From Mytilisepta virgata (Eukaryota > Mollusca > Bivalvia > Mytilida > Mytilidae), in the NCBI GenBank assembly GCA_028015205.1, contig JAPWFG010000022.1:1736001-1800000 (forward strand): a DNA stretch of 64,000 nucleotides, in the 5' to 3' direction. Positions 1 to 10,849 of the stretch are shown here, in pieces (the stretch's first letter is position 1; every line of letters starts with the position of its first letter). The notes under the pieces are model-generated. The model was not told where the DNA came from. It saw only the letters and a list, made by a program, of their open reading frames with translations, and made no database searches. The position numbers and the translations under genes are program-made.

Positions 1-170
1 TGTATGTTTGATATTTGTTCTGTATATTGACTTGGCCATCACTTGAATCCATATTATTCAATCCGAAAATCGATGTCGGATAACAAAACTTGCAGCGATT
101 TTTACCCTCCACCCCCAAACTATTTGATTTAAGTTTTTTATCCTACATTGAACTTTTGATCTCGTCCCTA
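1..170. repeat. Right arm of a dispersed inverted-arm repeat
   Basis: This stretch closely matches 15885-16050, including the shared words gatgtcggataacaaaactt and ttttttatcctacattgaac. The copy near 15.9 kb has an inverted arm at its other end, so this is probably the right half of a second copy cut by the window edge. It has no coding potential. Confidence 0.75.
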
Positions 171-205
171 ACGTTTCTTTTTTTCACAGACACAGTAGTA
201 CTTAC

Positions 206-319
206 TTTCGCAATTATCTCCTATGTAATCTACAGAACAATAGCATTTATAATGATACTGGTCCTCTAAACAAAGTCCGCCGTGCAAACATGGATTCGGA
301 CTACATGGATCAGACACAC
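206..319 (-). CDS. EGF-like domain exon of a secreted protein (second visible exon)
   Basis: On the minus strand a 114-base open stretch is bounded by a TTGACAG acceptor (ending at 320) and an A/GTAAG donor. It is phase 1 at both ends, the classic symmetrical EGF exon. The peptide shows the six-cysteine spacing C-x4-C-x5-C-x8-C-x-C-x8-C with the LHGGLC and YIGDNC signatures, so it is a complete EGF-like domain. Such domains are extracellular disulfide-bonded modules used in adhesion and receptor binding (family knowledge). The nearest compatible upstream exon is the signal-peptide exon at 3135-3195, which also ends in phase 1. The remaining exons lie beyond the left edge. I did not see a calcium-binding EGF consensus, because there is no D-x-D/N at the start. 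The full domain architecture is unknown; an EGF-FReD or other EGF-repeat protein is possible. Confidence 0.8.
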
Positions 320-351
320 CTGTCAATGGAAATATATTTATATAATATATC

Positions 352-510
352 TATGGTCTGCTCTTCATAATAAATTCTATACCAGTTTTGATGGACAATA
401 ATATGCACATTTCGTCCATATACCACTCAACAATTAAGCTCAAGGCCTAAAACGTTGACAACCACAACAGCAGTCCAGGGCAAGTTTCAGGGCAAATTAA
501 AAAATATCCA
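352..510 (-). repeat. Dispersed repeat family E, copy 1
   Basis: Reads in reverse as ...aaattggtatcaaag and ggttttcaacattttaggcc with a cgacgaaatgtgcac core. The same signature recurs at 6100-6420, 12795-12990, 30535-30820, 30855-31020 and 55820-56110 in both orientations. This copy is diverged. Confidence 0.65.
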
Positions 511-1013
511 AGACAAGACAAAACAAGACAAGTCTTGTCTTGTAAAAAATATCCAAAATAACCAGTGTAATAAACTAAGGAACGTACCATCAACACAGTA
601 TTTTATCTTAATTCTTTTTTACACAATGTATTTCATTATTTTTAATATCTCATTAGCAGCAATTATTTTCTTACATAAGAAAAAAACACACATTTCTTCC
701 CATTATTTTCCTTTACTTCGCTTATTAATTGATTAATTACATCATTTTTGTCTTTTCTTTACTGACTGATGCCGAACTATTTCCATCGTTTCAATTAATA
801 TATAATGAGATATGCTATTACATTTACAACGTACCCATATCCTTTTCTTTTCATACGAAGTCAATATTTTTTTGAATATTTTTATTTAGAAATTTTATAA
901 TGAAACAGGAAAATTATACATCTATTTTATGCTCTCGTGGAATGCTTGTTTCGTTCAGTGATATGCTTGGAAGATCACATATATCTAAGGAGCAAACCAA
1001 AACAGCAATGAAC

Positions 1014-2002
1014 CCGGGGTCTGTTTCACGAAGTTATCCTAAGACCTGTCATAAGATTTATCTTAGGAAACATCTAACGATCCTCGTAATATTATCGTAG
1101 GACATATCTAAGACCGCGTCTCGAAGTTGTCTTAGGATAATCTTAGTTAAGATGTCCTAAACGTGTCGCAAGTTAAATATTTACATGAATTTATAAACAA
1201 ACTAATATAAATGTAGTATGTGTTTCCAAAATATTGCTAAACGTATTGATGAATATTCCCTAATTAAATAATTAGATAATATGAAAATTGATTTTAAAAG
1301 AAAAAAAATGAAGTTTAATTATTAAGAATCTATTAATTAGACAACAATATACATATGAAAATTATAATACAAAATAGAGAAAAAAGAATAAAGTAATAAC
1401 TAATATTTTTCTACAAGTGAGTTTAGTTCGATTTGTCACTGCTGTTAAAGGATCAAATCGTGCATACAATTTACTTGCTATAAATACATCTAATGTTCAT
1501 TTCAAATATTCGATCAACATATAAAGACACAGTTATGACCTTAATACCATTATAAGACACCTTCCGTGTAGTCTTAGCTTTATGTTTGTTTGTTTGTTTA
1601 GTTGGGGTTTTACGCCGTTTTCAGCACACTTCGCCATTTCGCGGCGGCCAGTTTTTATTGGTGGAGGAAGCCGGAGTACCCGGAGAGAACCACCGACCTT
1701 CGGTAGGAAAATTGGCAATCCTTGTCAATTAAGATCGGAGTCGAACACACCCTTGCAGGGGTGAGATTCGAACTCACAACCCCAGCGTTGACAGGCTAGG
1801 GATCATTAGTAGCCATGACGAAATACCTAGACCACTCGGCCACCGAGGCCCCTCTTAGCTTTATGACCAACTTTAAAAGATGTCCTAAGTTAGGACCACT
1901 TTGTGAAACCGACCTACAAGCAGGGCTAATATATGTCGTAGGACAGTTTTAAGACATGTATTAGTCCTAAGACAGCTTTGTTCAACTGGCACCGGGAGTT
2001 TA
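1014..2002. mobile_element. TIR DNA element rich in inverted CTTAGGA/TCCTAAG words, interrupted by a SINE
   Basis: Both ends carry repeated, mutually inverted TCCTAAG and CTTAGGA words, with loosely matching outer ends (cccggggtctgtttcacgaa and the complement of gttcaactggcaccggg). The same word structure builds the better preserved Harbinger-like element at 3954-4769, so this is probably a relative. No ORF is seen. A SINE is inserted at 1585-1852. The outer boundaries are approximate. Confidence 0.6.
1585..1852 (-). mobile_element. tRNA-derived SINE with 13-bp target-site duplication
   Basis: In minus orientation it starts with a tRNA-like head (GGCCTCGGTGGCCGAGTGGT, matching a Pol III A box in the style of tRNA-Ser/Leu, and a B-box-like GAGTTCGAATCTC). 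It has a conserved body and ends in a CAAA-type tail. Perfect 13-bp direct repeats tcttagctttatg lie at 1572-1584 and 1853-1865, which proves retroposition. Other copies are at 6774-7022, 22906-23178, 38988-39256 and 42110-42322. Confidence 0.9.
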
Positions 2003-2067
2003 CGTTATGATATACGACAATTACAATCGGATTGATTAACCTAATATACGTCAAATATTAGTATAGG

Positions 2068-2304
2068 CTTTTTAGGTGCGGCACAAATTTGTTTAACTGA
2101 TTTAAAAAATCGAAGAAAACCCAATTTTTTACCAAATTTTAGGAGCCGGCGAACACTTTTTATTTTTAATTTATTGAAAAATGAAGAGCTTCGCGCGAAT
2201 TTTCAACATACTTACAAAATGAAACGGGCAAAAAAAAAGTTGTTTTTTTTTAAATTTACAGCGCCGAAATCTGAAGAACTAAATATTAATTTGGTGTGGC
2301 CTAA
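2068..2304 (-). mobile_element. MITE family C, partial copy
   Basis: Matches, inverted, the elements at 18110-18465 and 58210-58605: a GGCCACACCAAATT-type terminus, the words tttcggcgctg and gaacactttttattttt, and a gtgcggcac motif. The left end appears truncated. No coding potential. Confidence 0.7.
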
Positions 2305-2317
2305 CCAACTAACTATA

Positions 2318-2575
2318 GCGCTGACAATGGGAACTCTTACTAAAAACCCAAAAGACAGCACAGCTAAAGTTCATGTGCTGTCTTTTCGGTTTTTAGTAGA
2401 AGTTCCAATTGACAGTGCTATAATTCCTGCTGTCAATGCGAACTCCTACTAAAAACCGAAAAGACAGCACATGAACTATAGATCTGTGAATGGAAACTCC
2501 TACTTAAAATCGAAAATACAGCATAACAACTAGAGCACTGTCAATGGGAAATCCTAATAAAAACCGAAATATTTT
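2318..2575. repeat. Array of about 5 related 50-bp units, one inverted (hairpin)
   Basis: The unit reads roughly ctgtcaatgggaactcct followed by actaaaaaccgaaaagacag and cacatgaac. Units start near 2323, 2406, 2483 and 2539 in direct orientation. The unit at about 2370-2425 is inverted and pairs with the first to form a long stem. Function unknown; it may be a foldback element or a rearranged satellite. Confidence 0.8.
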
Positions 2576-2915
2576 GCAGTATAATCTCCAACAACATGAT
2601 AATTGCAATAAGAATAAAATGATCCTATGAATGAGATTTCACCAGTAAAACATTTTGACATGATAAATTGTATTATATAATTTGTATTAAAACGCAATAT
2701 CTTTGGAAAGAATTGAATTATTTTTTTGTTTAATTCTAACTCAAATACAAACAAGAGTGCAATTTTGTGACTTTAAGAAAACTCTGATTAATAGTGCTGA
2801 AATGAAATAATAAGTAACATATATAGATAAAAAATAAATAAAAATGAAAATAATAATAATAAATCTACAAAACCACAAAACCCCACCCAACAATAGTAGC
2901 AAAATATTGATATTG

Positions 2916-2916
<1 letters not shown>

Positions 2917-2969
<53 letters not shown>
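2917..2969. repeat. (TAA)n microsatellite
   Basis: About 17 uninterrupted ATA/TAA trinucleotides. It creates meaningless poly-Ile/Leu frames on the minus strand. Confidence 0.97.
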
Positions 2970-3134
2970 TCATATAGAATCAAGTTTAGGTAGGGTTATC
3001 TTGATGAGCTTCCTTTATTCAGCTCAAACAAACAGCAATCACCTAAGGGTGACAGTAATTGCGTAATCTTTTACGCTGTGCAATCTTATGTAATTTTGTG
3101 TAATATTTATGGTTTATGACAATGCAATACTTAC

Positions 3135-3195
3135 TGAAGGCTTCCAAAGATACAAGACAGGTAACAACACAAATTGAGAACTGAAAGATCCCCAT
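3135..3195 (-). CDS. Signal-peptide first coding exon of the EGF-domain gene
   Basis: A minus-strand ATG opens a short frame beginning MGIFQFSICVVTCL and ending at a consensus donor (A/GTAAGT) in phase 1. The first 20 residues are a typical secretory signal peptide with an uncharged hydrophobic core. Donor phase matches the phase-1 acceptor of the EGF exon at 206-319, so joining gives a signal peptide followed directly by an EGF module. The frame is open further upstream, to an ATG at 3288. The start at 3195 is preferred because it places the hydrophobic core at the N terminus. A GATAAAAG (TATA-like) sequence lies at about 3280-3287 on the minus strand. Joining these two exons is inference from phase and distance; unseen exons may lie between. 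Confidence 0.65.
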
Positions 3196-3953
3196 GCTGA
3201 CGTTCAATGAAGGAAAACACCAATCTCCAACATTAAATATAGCTTTCAAAGAGGTTCCGAAAGGCAAAACCTGTGCTGCTTTTATCAAATGTTGTGAAAA
3301 TTCAATCAGTTACTGACCTCAGGAAGGTGTATATTACGTCAAAAGATATTTTAACCTCTTTTGGAAAATGACAATTTTGATGATTCTTAAAATATACGAT
3401 AATTTAAATTTTTAAAATATTGTTTTTTAATTAAATAACCTCAAATACCTTAGATTTATTGCAATGTAAAAATTTACAAAATGAATTTTAATTGGTACAA
3501 CATTTGTTTTCTTGTTAATAGAAAATAATAGTTTGATTTTATTGAAAACGAATTTATCTTCAAAGGAAAAATAATGACAAAAGGTGTTATTGAGTTATAA
3601 TGAAAATATCAAGATGAAACATCTTTTAAATGTTATTCAGCCCATGTTTAGAAGAACGAAAGTTATATTTGATTAGGCTATGATGACCAATATAATGAAT
3701 TTTGGATGACCATTTCTTCTCTTTAAGAGATCCATTTATGTTGAATGAGACCCAGAGAAATCACAATTTGATGGTATGTTAGAACAAGCAGTTTTATGAT
3801 GTAAAAACTAAATAAGAAAAATTATTTTGATGGAATATTTATTAGTAAGCAGAACTTTAGTTGATGGTAGGACCATATAAATTCACATATAATACAAATC
3901 TTACTATTTAAAGAAATGATAGTAACAGGTGTGTAGATGCGAATATAAACCAT

Positions 3954-4769
3954 GGGCCTGTTTATCGAAGCTGTCGTAAGATCGGTCCTAAGACCAATCT
4001 TAGGACAGATATAGGATCAAGTTAGGACCGACTTAGGACATGTCTCAGCATGCACATCGAAGCTATCTTAGGACTGTCTTAGCGAGGATGCCCTAACTAT
4101 TGTCCTAAGTTAGGACGTAAAAGAAAAAAATAGAAAATATAGAAAAATGCATTGAATTTAACCAATGAAAATACTTTTGATTACATGAATAATTATTTTT
4201 ATAATTATATAGATAACAGATAATAATTAAATAGTAATTGTACATTTAAACTTTATTAAAATAAACGAAACAAAATAATAAAAAAAAAACGTTTTTTTAA
4301 GAAGAATTCAAAAATATTTAAATAATATATTATATACGGTAAAAATCATTGTCTCAGTGAGTTGAATTCGAAGTGTCGTCCTACACGTTTTCATACTTTA
4401 AAGAGTTCAAAGGCAAATCTCGTGCATTTTTTTTCATATAAATAAGAACATATTTTATTAAGACAAAAACAATACACGTATGAATATGAGCAAGAGAAGG
4501 AATCCAAACTTTACAGATGCAGAACTAAAGACACTGCTGGATGAAGTGGAAAAGAACAAATCTCTTCTTTTCAGTGGACTAAATATTTCCCAAAGTTAGG
4601 ACAATCCTAAGACCATCTTAGGTCACCTAATTTGGTTTCCTAAACTTAGAACAATTCTTAGGATAATCCTAGGTTACGACATGTTCGATAAACCCATTTA
4701 GGATTAGGATGTGCCTAAGATGGTCTTAGGACATGTCCTAGTCCTAAGAGAGCTTCGATAAACAGGCCC
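3954..4769 (+). mobile_element. PIF/Harbinger-like non-autonomous DNA transposon
   Basis: The terminal inverted repeats are gggcctgtttatcgaagct (left) and agcttcgataaacaggccc (right), essentially perfect over 19 bp. They are flanked by 3-bp direct repeats CAT at 3951-3953 and 4770-4772; a 3-bp duplication is the Harbinger norm, though usually TWA. Sub-terminal regions contain many TCCTAAG/CTTAGGA inverted words. The interior keeps a short Myb/SANT-like ORF (4480-4599), which supports the Harbinger assignment. The transposase gene is missing, so it would depend on a helper element. Confidence 0.8.
4480..4599 (+). pseudogene. Truncated Myb/SANT-like (Harbinger DNA-binding) ORF
   Basis: A 39-codon frame inside the TIR element begins MNMSKRRNPNFTDAELKTLL and stops shortly after a second predicted helix (DEVEKNKSLLFSG). 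The arrangement of basic residues, N-F-T-x-x-E-L and a long amphipathic helix matches the first part of the Myb/SANT-like domain of the accessory protein encoded by PIF/Harbinger transposons, which helps bring transposase to the element ends (family knowledge). The frame ends by reading into the repeat-rich right arm, so the rest of the domain is lost. The homology is recognised by eye; a profile search against Myb/SANT-like DNA-binding families would settle it. Confidence 0.65.
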
Positions 4770-4911
4770 CATACCGATTGCTAAGATACTAGTAAGTACA
4801 GTATAGTCAAAAGTAACAAATACGATCACAATCAAACAAACGTTTTCTTTTTAAGAAGTATACTGACCTTTTAATCATAGTAAATCATCTGTTTACACTC
4901 TGAATCAAGCA

Positions 4912-5335
4912 ATTATATACTAGTCAACAAAAGTAACGATACACGAGTTCGGAACCAAATATCTTGCTAATTCCTAACAAAAACATAAGTATGAGGACAA
5001 CAGTGGTTTACTACTTCATTGGTTGATCTAATGCGTCTCATTTTGAAATTTCGATAAAACTTGATATGGGGGAAAATAGAAACGTCCAAAAGAGGGTTAA
5101 ATTAAATTTGCGGACACACCTTTGTAAAATGAAAATCCAGTCGCTGAAATCAGCAGAAAAAACTTAAATCTTCTGTCATACAGACATTATGATTCACACA
5201 ACGGGGTAGAAATACTGATTTTTTTAATTTTGTGTTGAAAAATGTGATTTTTGAAATCTCAAAAATTGGAATTTTTTTTATTTCAAACTGTTTGCACAAA
5301 ATCCATTCAGCTCTATGACGAGATAGCGTTACATT
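4912..5335 (+). repeat. Dispersed repeat family H, copy 1
   Basis: Matches 17400-17905 in inverted orientation over about 420 bp with shared words such as taacgatacacgag, ggaaccaaatatctt and gatctaatgcgtctcatttt. No domain is readable in either copy. Confidence 0.8.
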
Positions 5336-5339
5336 TTTA

Positions 5340-5790
5340 TTGGGGTGTTATTTCAGTCCTTTTAGTTTAGTAGAGCGACAGTATCCGACCTGCTGCTATT
5401 GTAGCGTTAGCTAGTTTTACAGTTAAAACGAGCAAATTCTGACCCTACTATATAAATTATGTACCGTCCACTCTAACTTTGCAGTTCTAGCAAGCGTTCA
5501 CCTTGTTGGTATTCATACGGTATTGGTTTTTATAGCATTTTTTATACACCAGAGTGTCAGGATAGATGCATGGGGAGGGGTGATTACCCATAAAAATGAT
5601 TTAACGTCACCACTGTTCAGTGTTTGTACCAACACGGACTATCCTGGCTGTTGTGTTCATGTTTGTGTTTTGTACTTTTTTATGTTATATTTTGTCAGTT
5701 GTGTTGCTTTGATAGATTGGTATGTCATCATTGAAGTTTCCTGTTATCCATTTTGTTGTTCATGCATACATTTTTCTTGGAACCTCTAAT
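5340..5790 (+). repeat. Dispersed repeat family D, copy 1
   Basis: Shares with 9880-10620, 10850-11170 and 60640-60870 the words acagttaaaacgag, accactgttcagtgt, gtaccaa and attggtatgtcatcat. An 88-codon open frame here is accidental; copies do not preserve it. Confidence 0.75.
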
Positions 5791-6099
5791 TTATCCGCAA
5801 ATGTCTTGAAAAGAAATCAACTTTGAAGCCATTTTTTTTATTTATCTGTTTTATTCTTTCTTTTTATATAATTGTATAGATTGTACGTAGGTTTAAGGTT
5901 GGTGATTTATATACTTACTGAGTTCTTGTACAAAGAAAACTTTTTTAATGACAGCAAAAAATTGCAATTAACCATTGACTCCTTACAACAATATTTACAA
6001 AAAATGAATGTCAAAAACAATTGATAGTCCTTCAATATTCCGGAATTTTAAAAGAATGGTCCGACATCACTTTTCCATATAGAACTGCCTACGCTTTCC

Positions 6100-6425
6100 A
6101 ATCCATGTTTGATCGACGATGAAAATCCCAACAGTTTCTTCCACCGTAGAAATAAGCTGTATCCAGTTACCAGTTCCCATCTGCCAACAACAGGTTTGCC
6201 GTTCCTTTATATACATCTCAAAATGAATGCTCTTAAATGGGTTTGGCTTTACAGTTTTTGGTCATTTTGTAATTTTGAATTTGTTCTTCAACTTTTTTGC
6301 ATTGTGGTTTTGGTTTTCAACATGTTACGACTTTGAGAACATCTGATACGACGTAATTCGACGAAATGTGCACATCTTGTGCATCTAAATTGGTATCAAC
6401 GAGTTTTTTATAGACAAGTTACATA
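6100..6425 (+). repeat. Dispersed repeat family E, copy 2
   Basis: Contains ttttggttttcaacatgtta, cgacgaaatgtgcacatc and aaattggtatcaacgag, the family-E signature. The open frame at 6109-6336 is not conserved among copies. Confidence 0.75.
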
Positions 6426-6773
6426 AATGTAAAACTAAATATAGCTTTCATCATTTCTAGATATATCTAAATCACAATTAGTGGAAATATTAAAAATTAA
6501 ACAATAATGAAAAAAAATAAATAAAAATATGCTTATGCATAACACACTTAGGTAAACATAGTCAAATCAATGTTTGCCTTTTGAATCATAAAAATAAGAT
6601 TTTATAATATGATTCATACACAAGGAGGTTCATGTTGGAAAACTGGAGGTTTGGGTACTCATAAAGCCGCTTTAACACTACCCTACTCAGTGTCTGTAAT
6701 AGGTCAGACTGTCAAAGGTATATCGGAGAACTGAACTGTAAGTGCTTCAGATCTAATAATTTCATTTTAATAG

Positions 6774-7022
6774 TTTGTTTGTTTGTTTAGTTGGGGTTTT
6801 ACGCCGTTTTCAGCACATTTGGCTATTTCGCGGCGGCCAGTTTTTATTGGTAGAGGAAGCCGGAGTACCCTGAGAGAACCACAGACCTTCGGTACCGTAG
6901 GAAAATTTGCAATCCTTGTCAATTAAAATCGGAGTCGAACACACGCCGTCACAGGTGAGATTCGAAGTCACAACCTCAGCGTTGACAGGCTAGTGATCAT
7001 TAGTAGTCACGACGAACTACCG
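6774..7022 (-). mobile_element. tRNA-derived SINE, 5'-truncated head
   Basis: Same body as the SINE at 1585-1852 (ttacgccgttttcagcaca, cgcggcggccagttttta). It lacks the outer tRNA-like head beyond gacgaactacc. Direct repeats attttaatag at 6764-6773 and 7023-7032 mark the insertion. Head truncation is typical of incomplete reverse transcription. Confidence 0.88.
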
Positions 7023-7688
7023 ATTTTAATAGTCCATTTACTAAAAGCGCAAAATACACAATGTATGTACTTATAATTAAATGTTTTACGTATTTTTTTT
7101 TATTTTACAATCAAATATAAAACAGCATTATTACATTGATGATGGTGATTTATCGTAATTTCCAGTGAAAATAAATTCGATATTTTCACTCAGTGAAAGA
7201 TCAGTTTTTATTTAACGTCGTCAAGGGCGTTACTAGCAAATAACGTTTGTGACGTCGAAAGATTCAGGAAGGGATCTAAGGAAAATATGGTACTTTTGAA
7301 GCATTTTATGTCTATTTTATTAATGTAATAAACAGTATAACTAATTCAAGACTTTGAATATCGAAAATATTCAAATTCTCGAATTAGTTACATGTATCCT
7401 ATAAATAAGAATTCTTTTAATTACTTGCATTATCAAAATACACGTACTTGCTGAGCGCATGCATTAAATTGTCCTAAAAATGAGCCCAAGTAAATTTATT
7501 TCAAAAAGAAAGTTTGCTTTTCTTAAATTTTAACATTGAACAACCAACTGTAAAATTTTATTTATTTTCTAATACGTATCTGTATTAAAAATAAAACTGA
7601 CATAGGGTTAAAGTACATAGAAAAATATCTGTACCATTTTCATCATAGCCACATCACACTATAATTTCAACACCAAATAAAGATATGT

Positions 7689-7855
7689 ATAGGTTTCACA
7701 ATGAGTGAGACTTAGATATGGCTTGATATCAAATCGAGTTGTTTAATTTGGATGTAATAATAAACGAGCCTTTGGCGAGTTTATTATTAAGTCCAAATTA
7801 AATATCGAGAATTGATGTCAAGCAATATATAATTTTTACGAGTTGTTAAACCTAT
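7689..7855. repeat. Foldback element with arms of about 75 bp
   Basis: The outer ends ataggttt and aacctat are complementary, and so is the inner stem taataataaac / gtttattatta around a short loop rich in gagcctttggcgag. Intermediate parts (tttaatttgga / tccaaattaaa, gcttgatatcaa / ttgatgtcaagc) also pair. No coding potential; this is a MITE-like foldback. Confidence 0.8.
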
Positions 7856-8849
7856 TTCTCTTATGATTCTTAAGGAATATTTGTTTGTGACCGCGCACAT
7901 TTCAACAATCAGAAAACAGCGACGTTTGGATCAAGGCTAATCAAATAAAAAAAATTCTTGTAACACTTGTTCATATCATATGATGGGGAATTAGTTATGA
8001 CAAATAATTCATCGCGCGAGAAATAGATAACAACGCACCATCATAAAAGAAAACGGCTTAACAATCAATCCTAACGGAATTTGGCATCATTTTGTATATC
8101 TGCTTTCATGGAAAAAAATTAATACCCATTTCAATTTTACAAATTTTAAAATTTTGAGAGCTAAAATATATTTTTTCACCAATAGTCTTCATCTTAAATG
8201 GAAATGAATTTTCTTTACTCGACGTTATCAGTAGACCCTGATTCAACACCAACTTTTTAACATATTTTGTTCTTCCTGTTTCAAAATTGAAATTCAGCAT
8301 TACAATTGCAGTTTATTGCATGTACATGTATGGACTTCGGAATTGGTTAGAAACTGTTAAACGGTAGACAAAAAAGAATGAGATCGTAATGAATTAAAAT
8401 TATGAGCCCCATGATCATCAAGGTCAGTAGGATATGTACTTTTGTTTCATTTAAAATGTACATCTTAAGGACAGAACATTTTGCTGGAGAAGGCTTTGTT
8501 ATTGTATTAGAAAATGACAATTTTTTTATCTATATATATAGTATACTATAATTCTTTTAATGAAAAGTGAATATATAATTTTAGTGAAAGAATTTGAATT
8601 AAAATGAAATTTACAGCATGTTAAACGATATTCTATTACACTTTTAAACCTTAGAGTACATAGAACATTCTTAAACGTTTACTTTATAGCACTTCAATGG
8701 ACAGCTGACGTCTTAGATCATAATATAAAGCAGACAAATTTGAAAATAAAGAACGTTTTTATTGAAATTTTATATAAATCTTATTGTAACATAAATGTCT
8801 TTTTTCTTTTTGAAGTTTTTGTTTATTAATCTATATACATTTGTACGTA

Positions 8850-8926
8850 TAAAAGTCTTTCGAAAACCATGGTCTGATATTAAAATAAAAGTCTTTCGAA
8901 AAACCATGATCTGGTATAAAAAAAAC
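8850..8926. repeat. Short tandem duplication (about 38 bp x2)
   Basis: The words aaaagtctttcgaaaa and accatg(g/a)tctg(a/g)tat occur twice in direct succession. No other structure is seen. Confidence 0.8.
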
Positions 8927-9389
8927 CTATTATACAATATCGGATTTGCTTGATGGCTGTAACAGAGGAGTCATCAAGATTGGTATCAAAGAGTATATTT
9001 ATATATCATAGCCAGTCTTTGTTCGTTTATATTCACAAATATTCAAAAAATTATATTTCAGTGGCTTAATCAAGGTTTTATTTGGACCACATTACTAGAC
9101 ATAATATGGGTGTGTTCGATAAAACTGGTATTCATTGACAAATAATGACTTGATCCCTGTATCATAAAACTCATTTCAAGCCATCGTTTGCTCTTTTATG
9201 TTTTCAGACATCTTCAAACAAGGATATGTCATTGCCTTAATCAAGGTTGTAATGGACAAAATCCTAAAAGTTGATCCAATAGACGTACCTGATAAACCAT
9301 GATCAAGAATACTCTAACCAAACTTTGGAAAGCCAAATATTATCCTTACAGACGGACCAGTAAAATATATCCGAATGGATCTAACCAAG

Positions 9390-9600
9390 ATAGTCAAACA
9401 AAAATACATAGGGACAAACCAAAAACATTTAAAGATACAGACAACGGAACAAAATACAAATAAAGAATACATTTAGACAGAAAAGTAAGAATCATGGATA
9501 GCACGAGTTGCTATAAAACTAGGAGTGAACATGGGTACTCCGGGAGGGTAAGCAGTTTCTACTCCGTGTGCGTCACCTACGAAAATATTCTCTTATAGCC
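9390..9600 (-). repeat. Dispersed repeat family F, diverged copy
   Basis: In reverse it carries the tactccgggagggtaagcag word related to the ccttccggagcacctg motif shared by 15320-15610, 19185-19390, 40210-40540 and 59460-59740. Boundaries uncertain. Confidence 0.55.
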
Positions 9601-9879
9601 CAAAATCAGTTGAGAAACATGATATATCACGACACAATAGACTTGTCACGAAATAGTTTTCCCATCCTAGGTTCTGTTGTAATATCGTGAATAAATGCTA
9701 ACGTCTTGCCAATAACGCACAGAAGTACCTTAAGATATTTTCACAGTAAGCGTTAAAAATATTAAATGTTATTCTGTAATTTTGTACAATTTACTGTTTC
9801 TTCCAATAACCTTAAGACTTTAAAGTTATACTGGTTTCTACTGAACCCCATGACAAAATTCCATTAAACTCTTCATGGG

Positions 9880-10615
9880 AGTGTTATTTCTGACTATGTC
9901 TTCTAATAGGAGGGCTACAGGTAGAGTATTGACAGTTAAAACGAGGCCGTTTTGACCCTGCTATCTAAATTATGCACCGTCCAACCAACCTAGTGGTTTG
10001 ATTGTTTGTATTAAGGATGTTCGCTGATAATGTTTTTGAATTTTTGTCAGATGTTCGGAATCTTCTGGTTTTATCATTTGAATGCCACAAATTATTTTTC
10101 CTGCTCACACCCATTTTTTTCATAAATATTTTGCATGCATAATAATAAGCCATTTGTAAAAATCTTATAAAATCCTTATTATTATTTAATGGTTTTTGAG
10201 AAATAAAACTTGTCAATGATAAAGTTATGTAAAATCAAGAGAGCATAGTTTTCCCGCCCAATTTTCAATGGCACTTGGACCTATATTTTTTTTCGCTCTT
10301 CTAGTTTCTATATTAATCCACTATCAATATTTACCAGTGATATGAAAAGCTTGTTATTTTGAAGCTGAGCAGCGAACATCCTTAATACTGTATTGGCTTA
10401 TATTGTGTTTTATACAAGAAAGAGTCAGGGTAGATAAGGGTGAGGTTTGGGTATTAAAAAAAACAACGTTTTAACTGCATCACTGTTCAGTATCTATACC
10501 AAATCAGACCACTTTTATTTCGGTGTTTGTGTTATGTGCTCTTGTTATTTTTGTCTGAACTTCTGTCGTTTGGAATGATTGGTATGTCATCATGGTTATT
10601 GTAGACCTTATACAT
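9880..10615 (+). repeat. Dispersed repeat family D, copy 2, split by a TTAA MITE
   Basis: The two halves (9880-10014 and 10382-10615) together match 5340-5740 in order (cagttaaaacgagg, gaccctgctat, accgtccaac, then gagtcagggtagata, cactgttcagtatct). The interruption is exactly the MITE at 10015-10381, a nested insertion. Confidence 0.8.
10015..10381 (+). mobile_element. TTAA-flanked MITE (family M), copy 1
   Basis: Perfect terminal inverted repeats ggatgttcgctg / cagcgaacatcc lie directly inside TTAA at 10011-10014 and 10382-10385. A TTAA target duplication is the hallmark of piggyBac-type transposition (family knowledge). No ORF. Relatives are at 33317-33707, 38048-38431, 40854-41027 and 43073-43463. 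Confidence 0.88.
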
Positions 10616-10849
10616 TTATTTCCCTTGCATTAGTAAAATACGTACAAAGCTATAAATTAATGTATATAGTGGAATAATACCTGTTACCCAATTAGTTGTT
10701 TATAGAAACACGTCAAACATGACACTGGAGGACTGTAACAATCATAACATTCTTGAAGAAAAATTTAAATGTCGACAACAATCTCTAAAGGACAAAAACC
10801 TAGTTGAGCAGCGTTTGCGGAAGCATTAATCCTCTCTCCCTGAAATCAT

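Larger units (their letters stand above)
320..3134 (-). other. Putative intron of the EGF gene, filled with repeats
   Basis: No further exon was recognised between the EGF exon and the signal-peptide exon. The interval holds a family-E dispersed repeat (about 352-500), a TIR element with a nested SINE (about 1014-2002), a MITE fragment (2068-2304), a hairpin tandem array (2318-2575) and a TAA microsatellite. Small exons could be missed. Confidence 0.5.

Noticed and set aside
2741..2983. Poly-isoleucine/leucine frames on the minus strand
   Set aside because: Products of the (TAA)n microsatellite.
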